A DNA stretch of 41,080 nt from Brevinema andersonii (lineage in GTDB: Bacteria; Spirochaetota; DYKD01): positions 66,025 to 107,104 of the forward strand of contig DYKD01000001.1 in NCBI GenBank assembly GCA_020722765.1. Reading direction: 5' to 3'. The translations under genes were made by a program, and so were the position numbers. Positions 25,993 to 35,145 of this stretch are shown piece after piece. Positions within the stretch are counted from its first letter, which is position 1. Each line of letters opens with the position of its first letter. Under the pieces are notes generated by a model, which made no database searches, was not told the origin of the DNA, and saw only the letters and a list, made by a program, of their open reading frames with translations.

Positions 25993-27255
25993 CTATTTAT
26001 CGTTCAATGCATCGATACCTGGCAGATGACCGAGCTCCAAAAACTCAAGTGATGCGCCACCCCCAGTGGAAACATGAGTCATCTTGCTTTCCAGTCCGGT
26101 CTGCTTCAATGCAGAAACGGAATCTCCGCCACCAACAACTGTGATTGCCTTTATGCCAGCAAGAGCTTTTGCAATCTCTTTCGTTCCGTTTGCAAAGTTT
26201 GACATTTCAAAAACACCCATCGGGCCGTTCCAGATGACTGTCTTCGCTTTGGAAAGGACTTTCTTGAATTCTGCGACTGATTTCGATCCGATATCGACTC
26301 CCATCAGCTCTTCTGGAAACTTATCCTTGGGAATCTTATATATTTTTGATTCATTGTTAAACTCTTCCACAGCGATGTGGTCTTCAGGCAGAAAAATTTC
26401 GACATTCGCTTCTGCGGCTTTCTTGAGAATTTCAAAAGCAGTCGTGATCATCTCGTTTTCAACCATTGATTTGCCAATGGGCAATCCTTTTGCTTTGAGG
26501 AAAGTATAAGCCATGCCACCGCCAATGATGATCGCATCGACCTTATTGAGAAGATTGGTGATGACACCGATTTTAGAAGAGACCTTCGCTCCACCAAGAA
26601 CAAGTACGAAAGGTTTCTGAGGGTTTGAAACGGCCTGGCCAAGATACTTCACTTCCTTTTCCATAAGAAAACCAGCTACTGCAATCTTGACAAACTTTGC
26701 AATCGTTTCAGTTGAAGCATGAGGACGATGCGCTGTTCCAAAAGCGTCATTAACATAGACATCCGCAAAGGAAGCCAGTTCTTTTGCCATTTTCTCACGG
26801 TCCGCTGGTTCTTTGGATGTCTCTTCCTTATGAAACCGGGTATTTTCAAGCATCAGGATTTCGCCAGAGGCAAGGGCGTCAACCATCGTTTTGACTTCAG
26901 CACCAACAGCAGCAGGTGCCAATTTGACAGTTTTACCGAGCAATTTTGCAAGATATTCTGCTACAGGTTTCATCCTGCATTTGCCATCAATAAATTTTTT
27001 CTCATCAAAATCTTTTCCAGCTTTCTCAGCCTTCTCTTTTGCTTTGGCTGCATCTTTCTTAGGGTCACCCAGATGTGACATGAGGATAAGATATTTTGGC
27101 CCTTGTTCAAGGACATATTTTATTGTAGGAAGAGCTGCCTGGATTCTGGTATCGTCCTGGACTACGCCATCCTTCATCGGCACGTTGAAATCAACACGCA
27201 TGATGACTTTCTTGTTCTTGAGTTCAACATCTTTTACGGTTTTTTTGTCGATCAT
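25993..27255 (-). CDS. pgk: Phosphoglycerate kinase
   Basis: 420 residues, slightly long because of a Lys-rich insertion near residues 70-90 (DAAKAKEKAEKAGKDFDEKK). VIMRVDFNVPM, LILMSHLGDPK, LENTRFHKEE and VYVNDAFGTAHRPHAS form the substrate half. VLVLGGAKVSSKIG, IIGGGMAYTFLKA, VIWNGPMGVFEMSNFANGT and TVVGGGDSVSAL form the nucleotide half. It makes ATP from 1,3-bisphosphoglycerate. GAGGATC precedes the ATG. It is separated from gap by 75 nt that fold into a hairpin. Confidence 0.97.
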   Translation of the reverse strand: MIDKKTVKDVELKNKKVIMRVDFNVPMKDGVVQDDTRIQAALPTIKYVLEQGPKYLILMSHLGDPKKDAAKAKEKAEKAGKDFDEKKFIDGKCRMKPVAEYLAKLLGKTVKLAPAAVGAEVKTMVDALASGEILMLENTRFHKEETSKEPADREKMAKELASFADVYVNDAFGTAHRPHASTETIAKFVKIAVAGFLMEKEVKYLGQAVSNPQKPFVLVLGGAKVSSKIGVITNLLNKVDAIIIGGGMAYTFLKAKGLPIGKSMVENEMITTAFEILKKAAEANVEIFLPEDHIAVEEFNNESKIYKIPKDKFPEELMGVDIGSKSVAEFKKVLSKAKTVIWNGPMGVFEMSNFANGTKEIAKALAGIKAITVVGGGDSVSALKQTGLESKMTHVSTGGGASLEFLELGHLPGIDALNDK

Positions 27256-27293
27256 AATGATCCTCTTCCTGAATTATTTTTTTAATATGGCAG

Positions 27294-27318
27294 GAAGGCC
27301 GGCTTGTGACCGACCTTC
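27294..27318 (-). other. Intercistronic hairpin between gap and pgk
   Basis: In the minus-strand RNA, GAAGGUCGG (27310-27318) pairs with CCGGCCUUC (27294-27302), including one G-U pair, with a 7-nt loop. No U tract follows, so it is not a terminator. Hairpins at this place can set gap mRNA ends after processing (inference). Confidence 0.5.
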
Positions 27319-27330
27319 TGATAATCGAAA

Positions 27331-28497
<1,167 letters not shown>

Positions 28498-28552
28498 CTA
28501 CATCTGAAATAATAATGCCAGTTAATCTTCAATGAAAATAATCATGCTAATA

Positions 28553-28581
28553 TTGAAAAGTTCCCTGCTTTTGATTATATT
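28553..28581 (+). promoter_or_regulatory. Promoter of the LSm-like/barrel gene
   Basis: TTGAAA (28553-28558), 17 bp, TATATT (28576-28581), with GGAGG and the ATG at 28603 close downstream. Confidence 0.65.
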
Positions 28582-28602
28582 GGACAACAATTCGGAGGGT
28601 TT

Positions 28603-29682
28603 ATGAAAACTGTTATCTATCTAATCATCATGGCAGGGCTGATTTTTCAACAGAACCTGCTTTTTTCCGCATCTGATTCCCAAAAATTGATTAGCCTTAT
28701 CGAACTAAAAGATGGAACTATCTTGAAAGGTAAGATTTCTGAAGAAAATTCAGAGACGCTAACTATTGAAGACCGGTCTCTCGGAAATATCACAGTCATG
28801 CGGAAATCGATCAACAAGGAAAAACACCTCATTACAGGCATGGAATACACAATCACAACAAAGGAAGGAACATCATTGTCAGGGATGCTGGAGCTTCTTG
28901 ATAATGAAACCGTCATAATCAATACCGCCAGCCTTGGAGAACAGAAAATAAGCCTATCCACCATAGCCTCATTTGAAATTTCAAAAACCAGATGGATACA
29001 AAACCCAAATGCGACAAGATACTTCTTTGCCCCGTCCTCAATCATGTTAAAAAAAGGGGAAGGCTATTATCAAAACAGCTATATCCTGATGAATTCAGTA
29101 AACTACGGTATTACAAAAAATATGACCATCGGAGGAGGAGTGATACTTCCCTTCTGGTTCTATGTCACACCGAAATTCGGTTTCCAGCTGTCCAAACACA
29201 TTACCATGGCAAGCGGACTGTTCTATGCGGCCTCATTCATGACTGATGGTGAGATGGACATGGGCATGGGCATCGGTTATGCGATGATCACTGCAGGAAA
29301 CATAGAAAACAACATCACACTGGCATGTGGCTATGGGTTCTCACGGTTCAACAGGCAATGGAACAACACACAATATCCCATAGCTGTCATTAGTGGGACG
29401 AAACGGATCTCTGAAAGAATCGCTCTTGTAACTGAAAACTGGGCAGTATCATCAAAATTCATGCGTGAAACCACAGAAAACCAGCTTAATCCTGAGACTG
29501 GTCTCATGGAATCGATGCTTATACAAACATGGGATGGGACATACAAATATAACGGAATTCTCTCAGCAGGGATGCGCTGGATGAATGAGAAAATGACGTT
29601 TGATTTTGCAATCATCATTCCCGTCAATGTCTTTGATGCGCTAATGCCCTTTCCCTATCTTGATTTTGTAATGAAGTTCTGA
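28603..29682 (+). CDS. Exported protein with two LSm/SH3-like repeats and a C-terminal beta-barrel
   Basis: 359 residues. The signal peptide is MKTVIYLIIMAGLIFQQNLL (cut near LFSAS). Two small beta-barrel-like repeats follow: IELKDGTILKGKISEENSET to about residue 65, and YTITTKEGTSLSGMLELLDN to about 125, each ending in an (I/L)S-type strand. Then comes WIQNPNATRYFFAPSSIMLK and KKGEGYYQNSYI, a segment I know from outer-membrane proteins of uncharacterised Bacteroidota-type families. A run of amphipathic strands ends in FPYLDFVMKF, with a terminal Phe. Outer-membrane location is likely; the function is unknown. GGAGG precedes the ATG. It is convergent with glmS, 18 nt apart. Confidence 0.78.
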   Translation: MKTVIYLIIMAGLIFQQNLLFSASDSQKLISLIELKDGTILKGKISEENSETLTIEDRSLGNITVMRKSINKEKHLITGMEYTITTKEGTSLSGMLELLDNETVIINTASLGEQKISLSTIASFEISKTRWIQNPNATRYFFAPSSIMLKKGEGYYQNSYILMNSVNYGITKNMTIGGGVILPFWFYVTPKFGFQLSKHITMASGLFYAASFMTDGEMDMGMGIGYAMITAGNIENNITLACGYGFSRFNRQWNNTQYPIAVISGTKRISERIALVTENWAVSSKFMRETTENQLNPETGLMESMLIQTWDGTYKYNGILSAGMRWMNEKMTFDFAIIIPVNVFDALMPFPYLDFVMKF

Positions 29683-29700
29683 TCTTGAGGAACAACTCGG

Positions 29701-31542
29701 TTATTCCACAGTAACGCTTTTTGCGAGATTCTTCGGTTGGTCAACATGGCATCCACGCTTGACAGCGATATAATAGGCAAGAAGCTGAAGGGGAATGATA
29801 GACAATATGGGACTTGTCACTTCCATAGTTTCAGGGATACGAATGATATGATGAGCCCGTTTGCTGATTTCCTGGTCTCCTTCCGAAGCAATGGCAATCA
29901 CTTTTGCATTACGCGCTTTCACTTCCTCTATGTTACTTACAATCTTCTCATATATGCTATCTTTTAAAGCAATAACAACAACAGGCATATCTTTATCAAT
30001 CAAAGCAATGGGACCATGTTTCATCTCTGCAGCAGGATAGCCTTCCGCATGTATATAGGATATTTCCTTCAACTTCAAAGCACCTTCCAAAGCGACTGGA
30101 TAATTCAAGCCACGTCCCAAATAAAGGGAATTGTTATGGAGTATGAAAAGATCAGCAAGACCATTGATCTCATCAGCCAAAGCGATGACCTTCTTCACTT
30201 TTTCAGGGAGAGTCTCTATCTCCGCAATAATCTGCATTCCATCATCAAAAGACAACATCCGTTGACGACCGAGAAACAAAGCAACCAACAAAAGCACCAC
30301 AAGTTGAGACGTGAAAGCTTTTGTTGAAGCAACTCCAATCTCAGGTCCGGCATGGAGATAAATCCCGCCATCTGTCTCTCTGGCAATTGTTGACCCTATC
30401 ACATTGGTAATGCCAAGGACTTTAGCACCTTTCCGTTTTGCTTCCCGCAGTGCAGCCAAAGTATCCGCAGTCTCACCTGACTGGCTGATAACAATCACAA
30501 GAGTATTCATTTCCATGACCGAGCTTCTATACCTGTATTCAGAAGCATATTCAACACTCACAGGGATGCCGGACAGCTTTTCAATCATATATTTTCCAAT
30601 CAAAGCGGAATGCCAAGAGGTGCCACATGCCAAAATCATAATCCGTTGGACATTCCTCAACTCATAGGGAGTCAGATTCAATCCACCAAAATGAGCTGTC
30701 CCATTATCCTTATCCAGACGACCTCGGAAAGCATTCAAAACAGTCTCAGACTGTTCAAAAATCTCCTTCAACATGAAATGCTCATATTTCCCTTTATCAA
30801 TCTGATCCAATGACCAATAGACTTTTTCTATTTTCTTATTCAAAATCTGCCTGTTGAAATCCTTCAACTCAACCCCTGACCCTGTAATGACTGCAAGTTC
30901 ATTGTCCTTCATATAAACGACTTTATCCGTATGCTGAAGTATGGCAGAGACATCAGACGCGATGATTGTGGCCTGTTCTTTTAACCCAATGATGAGAGGA
31001 CTCCCCTTCCGTGCTGCAATCATCCTATCCGGCTCATCCTTTGAAATGACACAGATTCCAAAAGTTCCATCAACATTATGAAGAGCTCCAAAAACAGCCG
31101 ATTCCAAATTCTTTGATTCCTTGTAATATTCTTCTATCAAATGAACCAAAGCTTCCGTATCTGTTTCCGAAGAAAACCTATGTCCAGCCTTAATCAACTT
31201 GTCCTTAAGTTCCATGTAATTTTCGATGATACCATTATGCACCATCGCTATCCGTCCTGAGCAATCAACATGGGGATGCGCGTTCGCAATCGTTACACTG
31301 CCATGTGTGGCCCACCGGGTATGTCCAATCCCCATAACAATGGAATCTTTTCGGGCAACACCGACCTTAAGCTCCAGTTCTTTTATTTTTCCCACTTGCC
31401 TGACAACTGCCAATTCTTTTTTACTGTTGAGAAGGGCAAGACCTGCAGAATCATAACCCCTGTATTCAAGCCGTTTTAGGCCTTCCAACAGCAGGGATGT
31501 CATGTCTTTCTCATCTCCAATGTATCCAACTATGCCACACAT
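29701..31542 (-). CDS. glmS: Glutamine-fructose-6-phosphate aminotransferase (isomerizing)
   Basis: 613 residues, a normal length. Catalytic Cys2 is at the N-terminus (MCGIVGYIGD), with RLEYRGYDSAG and IGHTRWATHG of the glutaminase domain. Two SIS domains follow: ILACGTSWHSALIGKYMIEK, VIVISQSGETADTL, TSKAFTSQLV, then YLGRGLNYPVALEGALKLKE and EGYPAAEMKHGP. The C-terminus PKNLAKSVTVE is strongly conserved. It makes glucosamine 6-phosphate for peptidoglycan and LPS. AAGGAT precedes the ATG. No glmS ribozyme-like leader is visible; the upstream gap is only 123 bp. Confidence 0.97.
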   Translation of the reverse strand: MCGIVGYIGDEKDMTSLLLEGLKRLEYRGYDSAGLALLNSKKELAVVRQVGKIKELELKVGVARKDSIVMGIGHTRWATHGSVTIANAHPHVDCSGRIAMVHNGIIENYMELKDKLIKAGHRFSSETDTEALVHLIEEYYKESKNLESAVFGALHNVDGTFGICVISKDEPDRMIAARKGSPLIIGLKEQATIIASDVSAILQHTDKVVYMKDNELAVITGSGVELKDFNRQILNKKIEKVYWSLDQIDKGKYEHFMLKEIFEQSETVLNAFRGRLDKDNGTAHFGGLNLTPYELRNVQRIMILACGTSWHSALIGKYMIEKLSGIPVSVEYASEYRYRSSVMEMNTLVIVISQSGETADTLAALREAKRKGAKVLGITNVIGSTIARETDGGIYLHAGPEIGVASTKAFTSQLVVLLLVALFLGRQRMLSFDDGMQIIAEIETLPEKVKKVIALADEINGLADLFILHNNSLYLGRGLNYPVALEGALKLKEISYIHAEGYPAAEMKHGPIALIDKDMPVVVIALKDSIYEKIVSNIEEVKARNAKVIAIASEGDQEISKRAHHIIRIPETMEVTSPILSIIPLQLLAYYIAVKRGCHVDQPKNLAKSVTVE

Positions 31543-31569
31543 GTCTTAATCCTTGATTTTAATTGGATA

Positions 31570-31598
31570 ATAATAACTCATTTATCACAATTTTGCAA
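31570..31598 (-). promoter_or_regulatory. Candidate glmS promoter
   Basis: Minus strand TTGCAA (31593-31598), 17 bp, TATTAT (31570-31575), about 20-25 nt before the glmS ATG. Confidence 0.5.
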
Positions 31599-31665
31599 TG
31601 TTTGAACTAACTCACAGCATAAATATTTTCCCATTTTTTCAGTTCATCCCCGCTTATCAACCTGT

Positions 31666-31917
31666 TCATATCTTGAAAGTTATTTCCCAGACTCCACCAT
31701 CATCCTTGATTTCCATAATTTCGCATTTCATGGATTCCAAAGCCATAGGTATTTCCAACTTTGAATTCGCATGCGTTCCTACAATCTTTATCACATCCCC
31801 CTTCTTTCCCTTCAAGACAGCTTTCCGCGTCTCCATAAGAGGAAGGGGACAAGGCTTATTTATGCAGTCAACATGGCGTATGCTGTCAGTATGTACTACC
31901 GTTACTTTGTCATCCAT
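31666..31917 (-). CDS. TusA-like sulfur carrier protein
   Basis: 83 residues, family size about 75-85. The signature CPxP lies in DCINKPCPLPLMETRKAVLK, where the first Cys of CPLP is the persulfide carrier, followed by a GDVIKIVGTHANSKLEIPMA strand-helix unit typical of TusA/YeeD/SirA folds. TusA proteins pass sulfane sulfur from cysteine desulfurases to tRNA thiolation, molybdenum cofactor synthesis or sulfur oxidation/reduction enzymes. It is last in an operon with the NifS-like protein and the IscU-MIP18 fusion, 9 nt after the latter, so sulfur relay among the three is a reasonable inference. Confidence 0.88.
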   Translation of the reverse strand: MDDKVTVVHTDSIRHVDCINKPCPLPLMETRKAVLKGKKGDVIKIVGTHANSKLEIPMALESMKCEIMEIKDDGGVWEITFKI

Positions 31918-31926
31918 CGCTTCTTC

Positions 31927-32574
31927 CTATTCCGCAGATGTGAATGCCACTTTCGATTCCTTGATTCCCGGCAAATGCTCGAGACGTTCCAAGACCTCAT
32001 TCCTGATGTTGTTGGCAAACTGGTGTCTCTCCGAGAGGTCAATCGTTACGATTATAACACCATCATTAACTTCAACATCCTTGACCATTTTTGACGACAC
32101 AATATCCAAGCCAGCCACTGGATTTATGACATGTTTCAGTTTTTTTATGACATAATCCTTATCAATCTTATCTGGCTGTTTCAATCCTTCCTTGAGCTCA
32201 TATTTTTCTATGGCAGATTTCACAGCATCTACAGCCAAGACAGCACAATGGACTTTCACCTTAGGAAGACCGCCAAGTTCCTTGTCAGCGTCCTGCCACG
32301 TCACTTTCTTGGCTTCTTCCAAAGACTTCCCTTTGATCATTTCTGTTATGATCGATCCAGTCGCTATATTTGAAGCGCATCCATAAGACTGGAATTTCAC
32401 ATCCTTGATCACCTTCGTATCCTGATCTATCTTCAGGTAAAGGGAGACCTGGTCACCACAAGCAGGGCTGCCTTCAGTAGCTTTCACATCAGCATCTTTC
32501 AATTCCCCCACATTGCGCGGGTTCTTGAAATGATCGATAATCTTCTCGTTATAACCACCAATAAATTCACTCAT
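31927..32574 (-). CDS. IscU/NifU-type Fe-S scaffold fused to a MIP18 (DUF59) domain
   Basis: 215 residues. The first 125 are a complete IscU scaffold: YNEKIIDHFKNPRNVGEL, then the three cluster cysteines C39 (PACGD, with D41), C66 (SYGCASN) and C110 (KVHCAVLA). From about residue 138 a MIP18/SufT-like domain follows: KDYVIKKLKHVINPVAGLDIV, then DGVIIVTIDLSERH and RLEHLPGIKESKVAF. In the usual family the loop reads DPE(I/L)..(N/D)(I/V)(V/D)LG; here the acidic DPE is replaced by NPV. The NifU C-terminal thioredoxin-like domain is absent. It probably builds or hands over [2Fe-2S] clusters in the cytoplasm. GGAGG is 7 nt before the ATG. Confidence 0.88.
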   Translation of the reverse strand: MSEFIGGYNEKIIDHFKNPRNVGELKDADVKATEGSPACGDQVSLYLKIDQDTKVIKDVKFQSYGCASNIATGSIITEMIKGKSLEEAKKVTWQDADKELGGLPKVKVHCAVLAVDAVKSAIEKYELKEGLKQPDKIDKDYVIKKLKHVINPVAGLDIVSSKMVKDVEVNDGVIIVTIDLSERHQFANNIRNEVLERLEHLPGIKESKVAFTSAE

Positions 32575-32604
32575 TTGGGAACCTCCAAAACGATATACGA
32601 AAAT

Positions 32605-32620
32605 CGATGATCGATCATCG
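32605..32620. other. 16-bp perfect palindrome between the NifS-like and IscU genes
   Basis: CGATGATCGATCATCG is self-complementary and lies 4 nt after the NifS-like stop codon, within a 50-nt spacer. It could be an RNA processing or attenuation hairpin, or an operator; no U tract of note follows. Confidence 0.6.
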
Positions 32621-32624
32621 TATC

Positions 32625-33794
32625 CTATCTTATCTTCTTCAACGGACTCATAATCCTCAATTTTTCAACAACCTCTTTTGTTGCTGCTATGACTGTATCC
32701 ATCTGCTCTTCTGTATTGTAATGGCTCAATGTGTATCGGATAGATCCATGCGCACGTTCATGAGTATGTCCCATAGCCATAAGCACATAACTCGGTTCCA
32801 AGGAACGCGAAAAGCAGGCAGAGCCTGTGATCACACCAATGCCTTTCATGTCCAGATGCAGTATGACAGACTCGCCCTCTGCCCTGTAAAAAGAGACATT
32901 CAGCATTCCAGGAATCCGCGCATGCAAATCACCATTCAAATCAGATTCCTCAATCTTCAACAAACCTCCCAACAATTTCTTGTCTAAGCCTGCTACCTTT
33001 GCCAACCTTCCCGCTGTAAAAAGTTCTACAGCTTTTGCAAACCCTACAATTCCGGGAATGTTTTCCACACCTGCACGCATATCAAATTCATTGAAACCGC
33101 CATCCACCTGCTTCTGTAATTTTATACCCTTGCGGATGAATAATCCAGCAACACCTTTTGGACCATGTATCATATTCGACTGCATTGTCATCATAGTGAT
33201 GGGCATCCTTGCCATATCAATTTCTGTCTTGCAAAACGCATAGGTCGCGTCTGTGTGAAAAGCGATTCCTTTGCTCGCCGCAAATTCTGCGATCTCCTGT
33301 ATCGGTTGGATGGTTCCTGTCTCCTGGTTTGCAAATTGAACGCTGATCAACAAAGTCCTTTCAGTGATTGAGTCCTTCAATTCTTCCATCCGAACCCGCC
33401 CGCTACTGTCAACAGGGAGATAAGTCACTTTGAAACCTTCCTGTTCCAAAGTCTTACAGGAATTCAGAACTGAATAGGCTTCCACTTTTGTTGTTATGAT
33501 GTGAGCGCCATTCTCCCTGTTCTTCCTGCAATATCCTTTAATTGCCAGGTTGTTCGATTCAGCTGCGTCAGATGTGAATACGATCTCATCATGCTGCGCA
33601 CCGATTTTGCGGGCAATGACTTGCCTGCTTGATTCCAAAGCCTCTCCTGCCAGTATCCCAGGTTGATGGCTGAACTGCGATGAAGCCACAGCATAGACAT
33701 CCTTCATATAAGGAATCATAGCATCGATCACTTCCTGGTCAGTCCTCGCTGCAGCCGCATTATCCAAATAAATGTAGTCCTTCAAATGTTCCAT
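32625..33794 (-). CDS. NifS/IscS-like protein lacking the PLP-binding residues (probable pseudoenzyme)
   Basis: 389 residues from the ATG at 33794, 6 nt after GAGG; a GTG at 33806 is also in frame. The whole fold is present: YIYLDNAAAARTDQEV, ESNNLAIKGY, ANQETGTIQPIQEI, HGPKGVAGLFIRKG, GVENIPGIVGFAKAVELF, ITGSACFSRSLEPSYVLMAMG, GSIRYTLSHYNTEEQMD. Compared from memory with E. coli IscS, cofactor positions are changed: the SGATE loop reads SDAAE, His104 is Ala106, Gln183 is Tyr185, His205-Lys206 is Asn207-Met208, and Thr243 is Val243. Met208 replaces the Schiff-base lysine (codon ATG). Asn156, Asp182 and the persulfide Cys327 loop are kept. It cannot be a normal PLP desulfurase; a sulfur-relay or scaffold role is inferred. 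First gene of the IscU-MIP18/TusA operon. Confidence 0.85.
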   Translation of the reverse strand: MEHLKDYIYLDNAAAARTDQEVIDAMIPYMKDVYAVASSQFSHQPGILAGEALESSRQVIARKIGAQHDEIVFTSDAAESNNLAIKGYCRKNRENGAHIITTKVEAYSVLNSCKTLEQEGFKVTYLPVDSSGRVRMEELKDSITERTLLISVQFANQETGTIQPIQEIAEFAASKGIAFHTDATYAFCKTEIDMARMPITMMTMQSNMIHGPKGVAGLFIRKGIKLQKQVDGGFNEFDMRAGVENIPGIVGFAKAVELFTAGRLAKVAGLDKKLLGGLLKIEESDLNGDLHARIPGMLNVSFYRAEGESVILHLDMKGIGVITGSACFSRSLEPSYVLMAMGHTHERAHGSIRYTLSHYNTEEQMDTVIAATKEVVEKLRIMSPLKKIR

Positions 33795-33810
33795 ATTCTG
33801 CCTCACAAAT

Positions 33811-33829
33811 TCATATCAATTTGATATGA
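33811..33829. promoter_or_regulatory. Palindromic operator at the start of the sulfur/Fe-S operon
   Basis: TCATATCAATTTGATATGA is a perfect 19-bp inverted repeat with one central base. It lies directly after the -10 element, over about +2 to +20 of the predicted transcript, a classic repressor position. It does not match the E. coli IscR sites I know. Confidence 0.6.
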
Positions 33830-33837
33830 TATTAAAC

Positions 33838-33866
33838 AATATAATGTCTTTCTCCTGGATATTCAA
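33838..33866 (-). promoter_or_regulatory. Promoter of the NifS-like/IscU-MIP18/TusA operon
   Basis: Minus strand TTGAAT (33861-33866), 17 bp, TATATT (33838-33843). Confidence 0.65.
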
Positions 33867-33894
33867 GCCTTATCTTATCTTTTTACAATATCAA

Positions 33895-33925
33895 TAAAAA
33901 AGGCTATCCGTTTCGGGACAGCCTT
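33895..33925 (-). terminator. Intrinsic terminator of serC
   Basis: Minus strand AAGGCTGTCC (33916-33925) pairs with GGATAGCCTT (33900-33909) with one G-U pair and a short loop, followed by a run of T down to 33895. It lies 22 nt after the serC stop. Confidence 0.88.
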
Positions 33926-33947
33926 CCTGTTTTAACCGTTTATGGTT

Positions 33948-35054
33948 TTACTTCTTTTTACTTTCAAAAGATTTCATGTAGGCTACAAGTCTCTTTACAT
34001 TGGAAATTTCCATGGCATTATAGATTGAAGCGCGGAATCCACCAACCGCCCTATGCCCTTTCAACCCAATAAGCCCGACCTTGTCCGCACCTGCAAGGAA
34101 TTCCTTCTCCAACAGTTTACGGGCGTTCTCATCTGGATTGTTGATCACAAAGGGGACATTCATCAATGAACGGCTATCTTTTTCTGCTGATCCTTTGAAT
34201 AATTTGCTCTCATCAAGAAAATCATAAAGAACCTTTGCTTTCTCCCCGTTGTACTGTTGCATCTTGGCAAGTCCGCCTGTTTTTTTGAGATGCTTCAACA
34301 CAAGCCCCACCATATAAATACCAAATGAGTTAGGAGTATTATAAAGGGAATTATCTTTGGCATGTGTGTTATATTTGAATAAAGTAGGAATCTTCTGTGT
34401 ATCACTTTTTTCAAGAAGGTCTTTCCGTGCAATCACAATGGCCAGACCTGAAGGTCCGACATTTTTCTGGGCTCCAGCATAGATGAGAGCGAAATCTTTC
34501 ACATTAAAAGGACGTGAAAGGAAATCCGATGACATATCTGCAATAAGAGGCACATCCCCTGTTTTTGGGAACTGCTTGAACTGTGTTCCGAAAATCGTAT
34601 TGTTTGATGTAATATGGAGGTATGCAGCGTTTTCAGGAATCTTGAGACTTGAAAGTTCAGGTATGTAGCAAAAATTCCTGTCTTCTGAAGATGCAAGAAC
34701 CTGAGTTTCACCGATCAGCTTCGCTTCCTTAATGGCTTTCTTTGACCACTCCCCAGTATTGAGGTAAGTGAACACTTTCCCTTCTTCCTTAAAGTTCATT
34801 GGGACCAGAGGGAAATTGATGCTTGCACCACCTTGAACAAAGAAGATACTGTAGTCCGCAGGGATATCAAGGATCTCTCTCAGGTCCTGAGTAGCCGCAT
34901 TTACAACAGCTTCAAACTCTTTGGATCTGTGGGAGGTTTCCACAACAGACATTCCTGAACCAGCAAAATCCAGAAACTCCTTCTGTATCTGCTTGAGTAC
35001 TGCCAAAGGCATGGTACTGGGACCAGCATAGAAATTTGCAACTCTTTTAGCCAT
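33948..35054 (-). CDS. serC: Phosphoserine aminotransferase
   Basis: 368 residues from the ATG at 35054, 8 nt after AAGGCGG; a TTG at 35072 is also in frame. VANFYAGPSTMPLAVLKQIQ, GMSVVETSHRSKEF, FFVQGGASINF and the Trp of TGEWSKKAI mark the family. The PLP lysine lies in YAGAQKNVGPSGLAIV, with DMSSDFLSRP before it. HRAVGGFRASIYNAM is the C-terminal substrate region. It makes 3-phosphoserine from 3-phosphohydroxypyruvate and glutamate (and serves pyridoxal synthesis in some bacteria). It appears monocistronic, with promoter and terminator both visible. No serA or serB lies in the window. Confidence 0.96.
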   Translation of the reverse strand: MAKRVANFYAGPSTMPLAVLKQIQKEFLDFAGSGMSVVETSHRSKEFEAVVNAATQDLREILDIPADYSIFFVQGGASINFPLVPMNFKEEGKVFTYLNTGEWSKKAIKEAKLIGETQVLASSEDRNFCYIPELSSLKIPENAAYLHITSNNTIFGTQFKQFPKTGDVPLIADMSSDFLSRPFNVKDFALIYAGAQKNVGPSGLAIVIARKDLLEKSDTQKIPTLFKYNTHAKDNSLYNTPNSFGIYMVGLVLKHLKKTGGLAKMQQYNGEKAKVLYDFLDESKLFKGSAEKDSRSLMNVPFVINNPDENARKLLEKEFLAGADKVGLIGLKGHRAVGGFRASIYNAMEISNVKRLVAYMKSFESKKK

Positions 35055-35097
35055 AGGATAACCGCCTTGCAATAATATAGTTGAATATTAGGATAAT

Positions 35098-35126
35098 ATG
35101 ATAATAGAAAAGGACTCTCATGTCAA
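35098..35126 (-). promoter_or_regulatory. serC promoter
   Basis: Minus strand TTGACA (35121-35126), 17 bp, TATCAT (35098-35103), about 35-40 nt before the serC ATG. Confidence 0.78.
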
Positions 35127-35145
35127 ATTTTTTTATTTGATAACA

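Noticed and set aside
27294..27318. Hairpin between gap and pgk as a terminator.
   Set aside because: No U tract follows on the transcribed strand, and pgk downstream is clearly in the same operon.
31543..31665. A glmS ribozyme or riboswitch in front of glmS.
   Set aside because: The gap is only 123 bp, fits a plain promoter and ribosome site, and shows no ribozyme core that I can recognise.
33812..33828. The NifS-operon palindrome as an IscR binding site.
   Set aside because: It lacks the C-rich/G-rich halves of the known IscR type 1 and type 2 sites, so the regulator is left unnamed.
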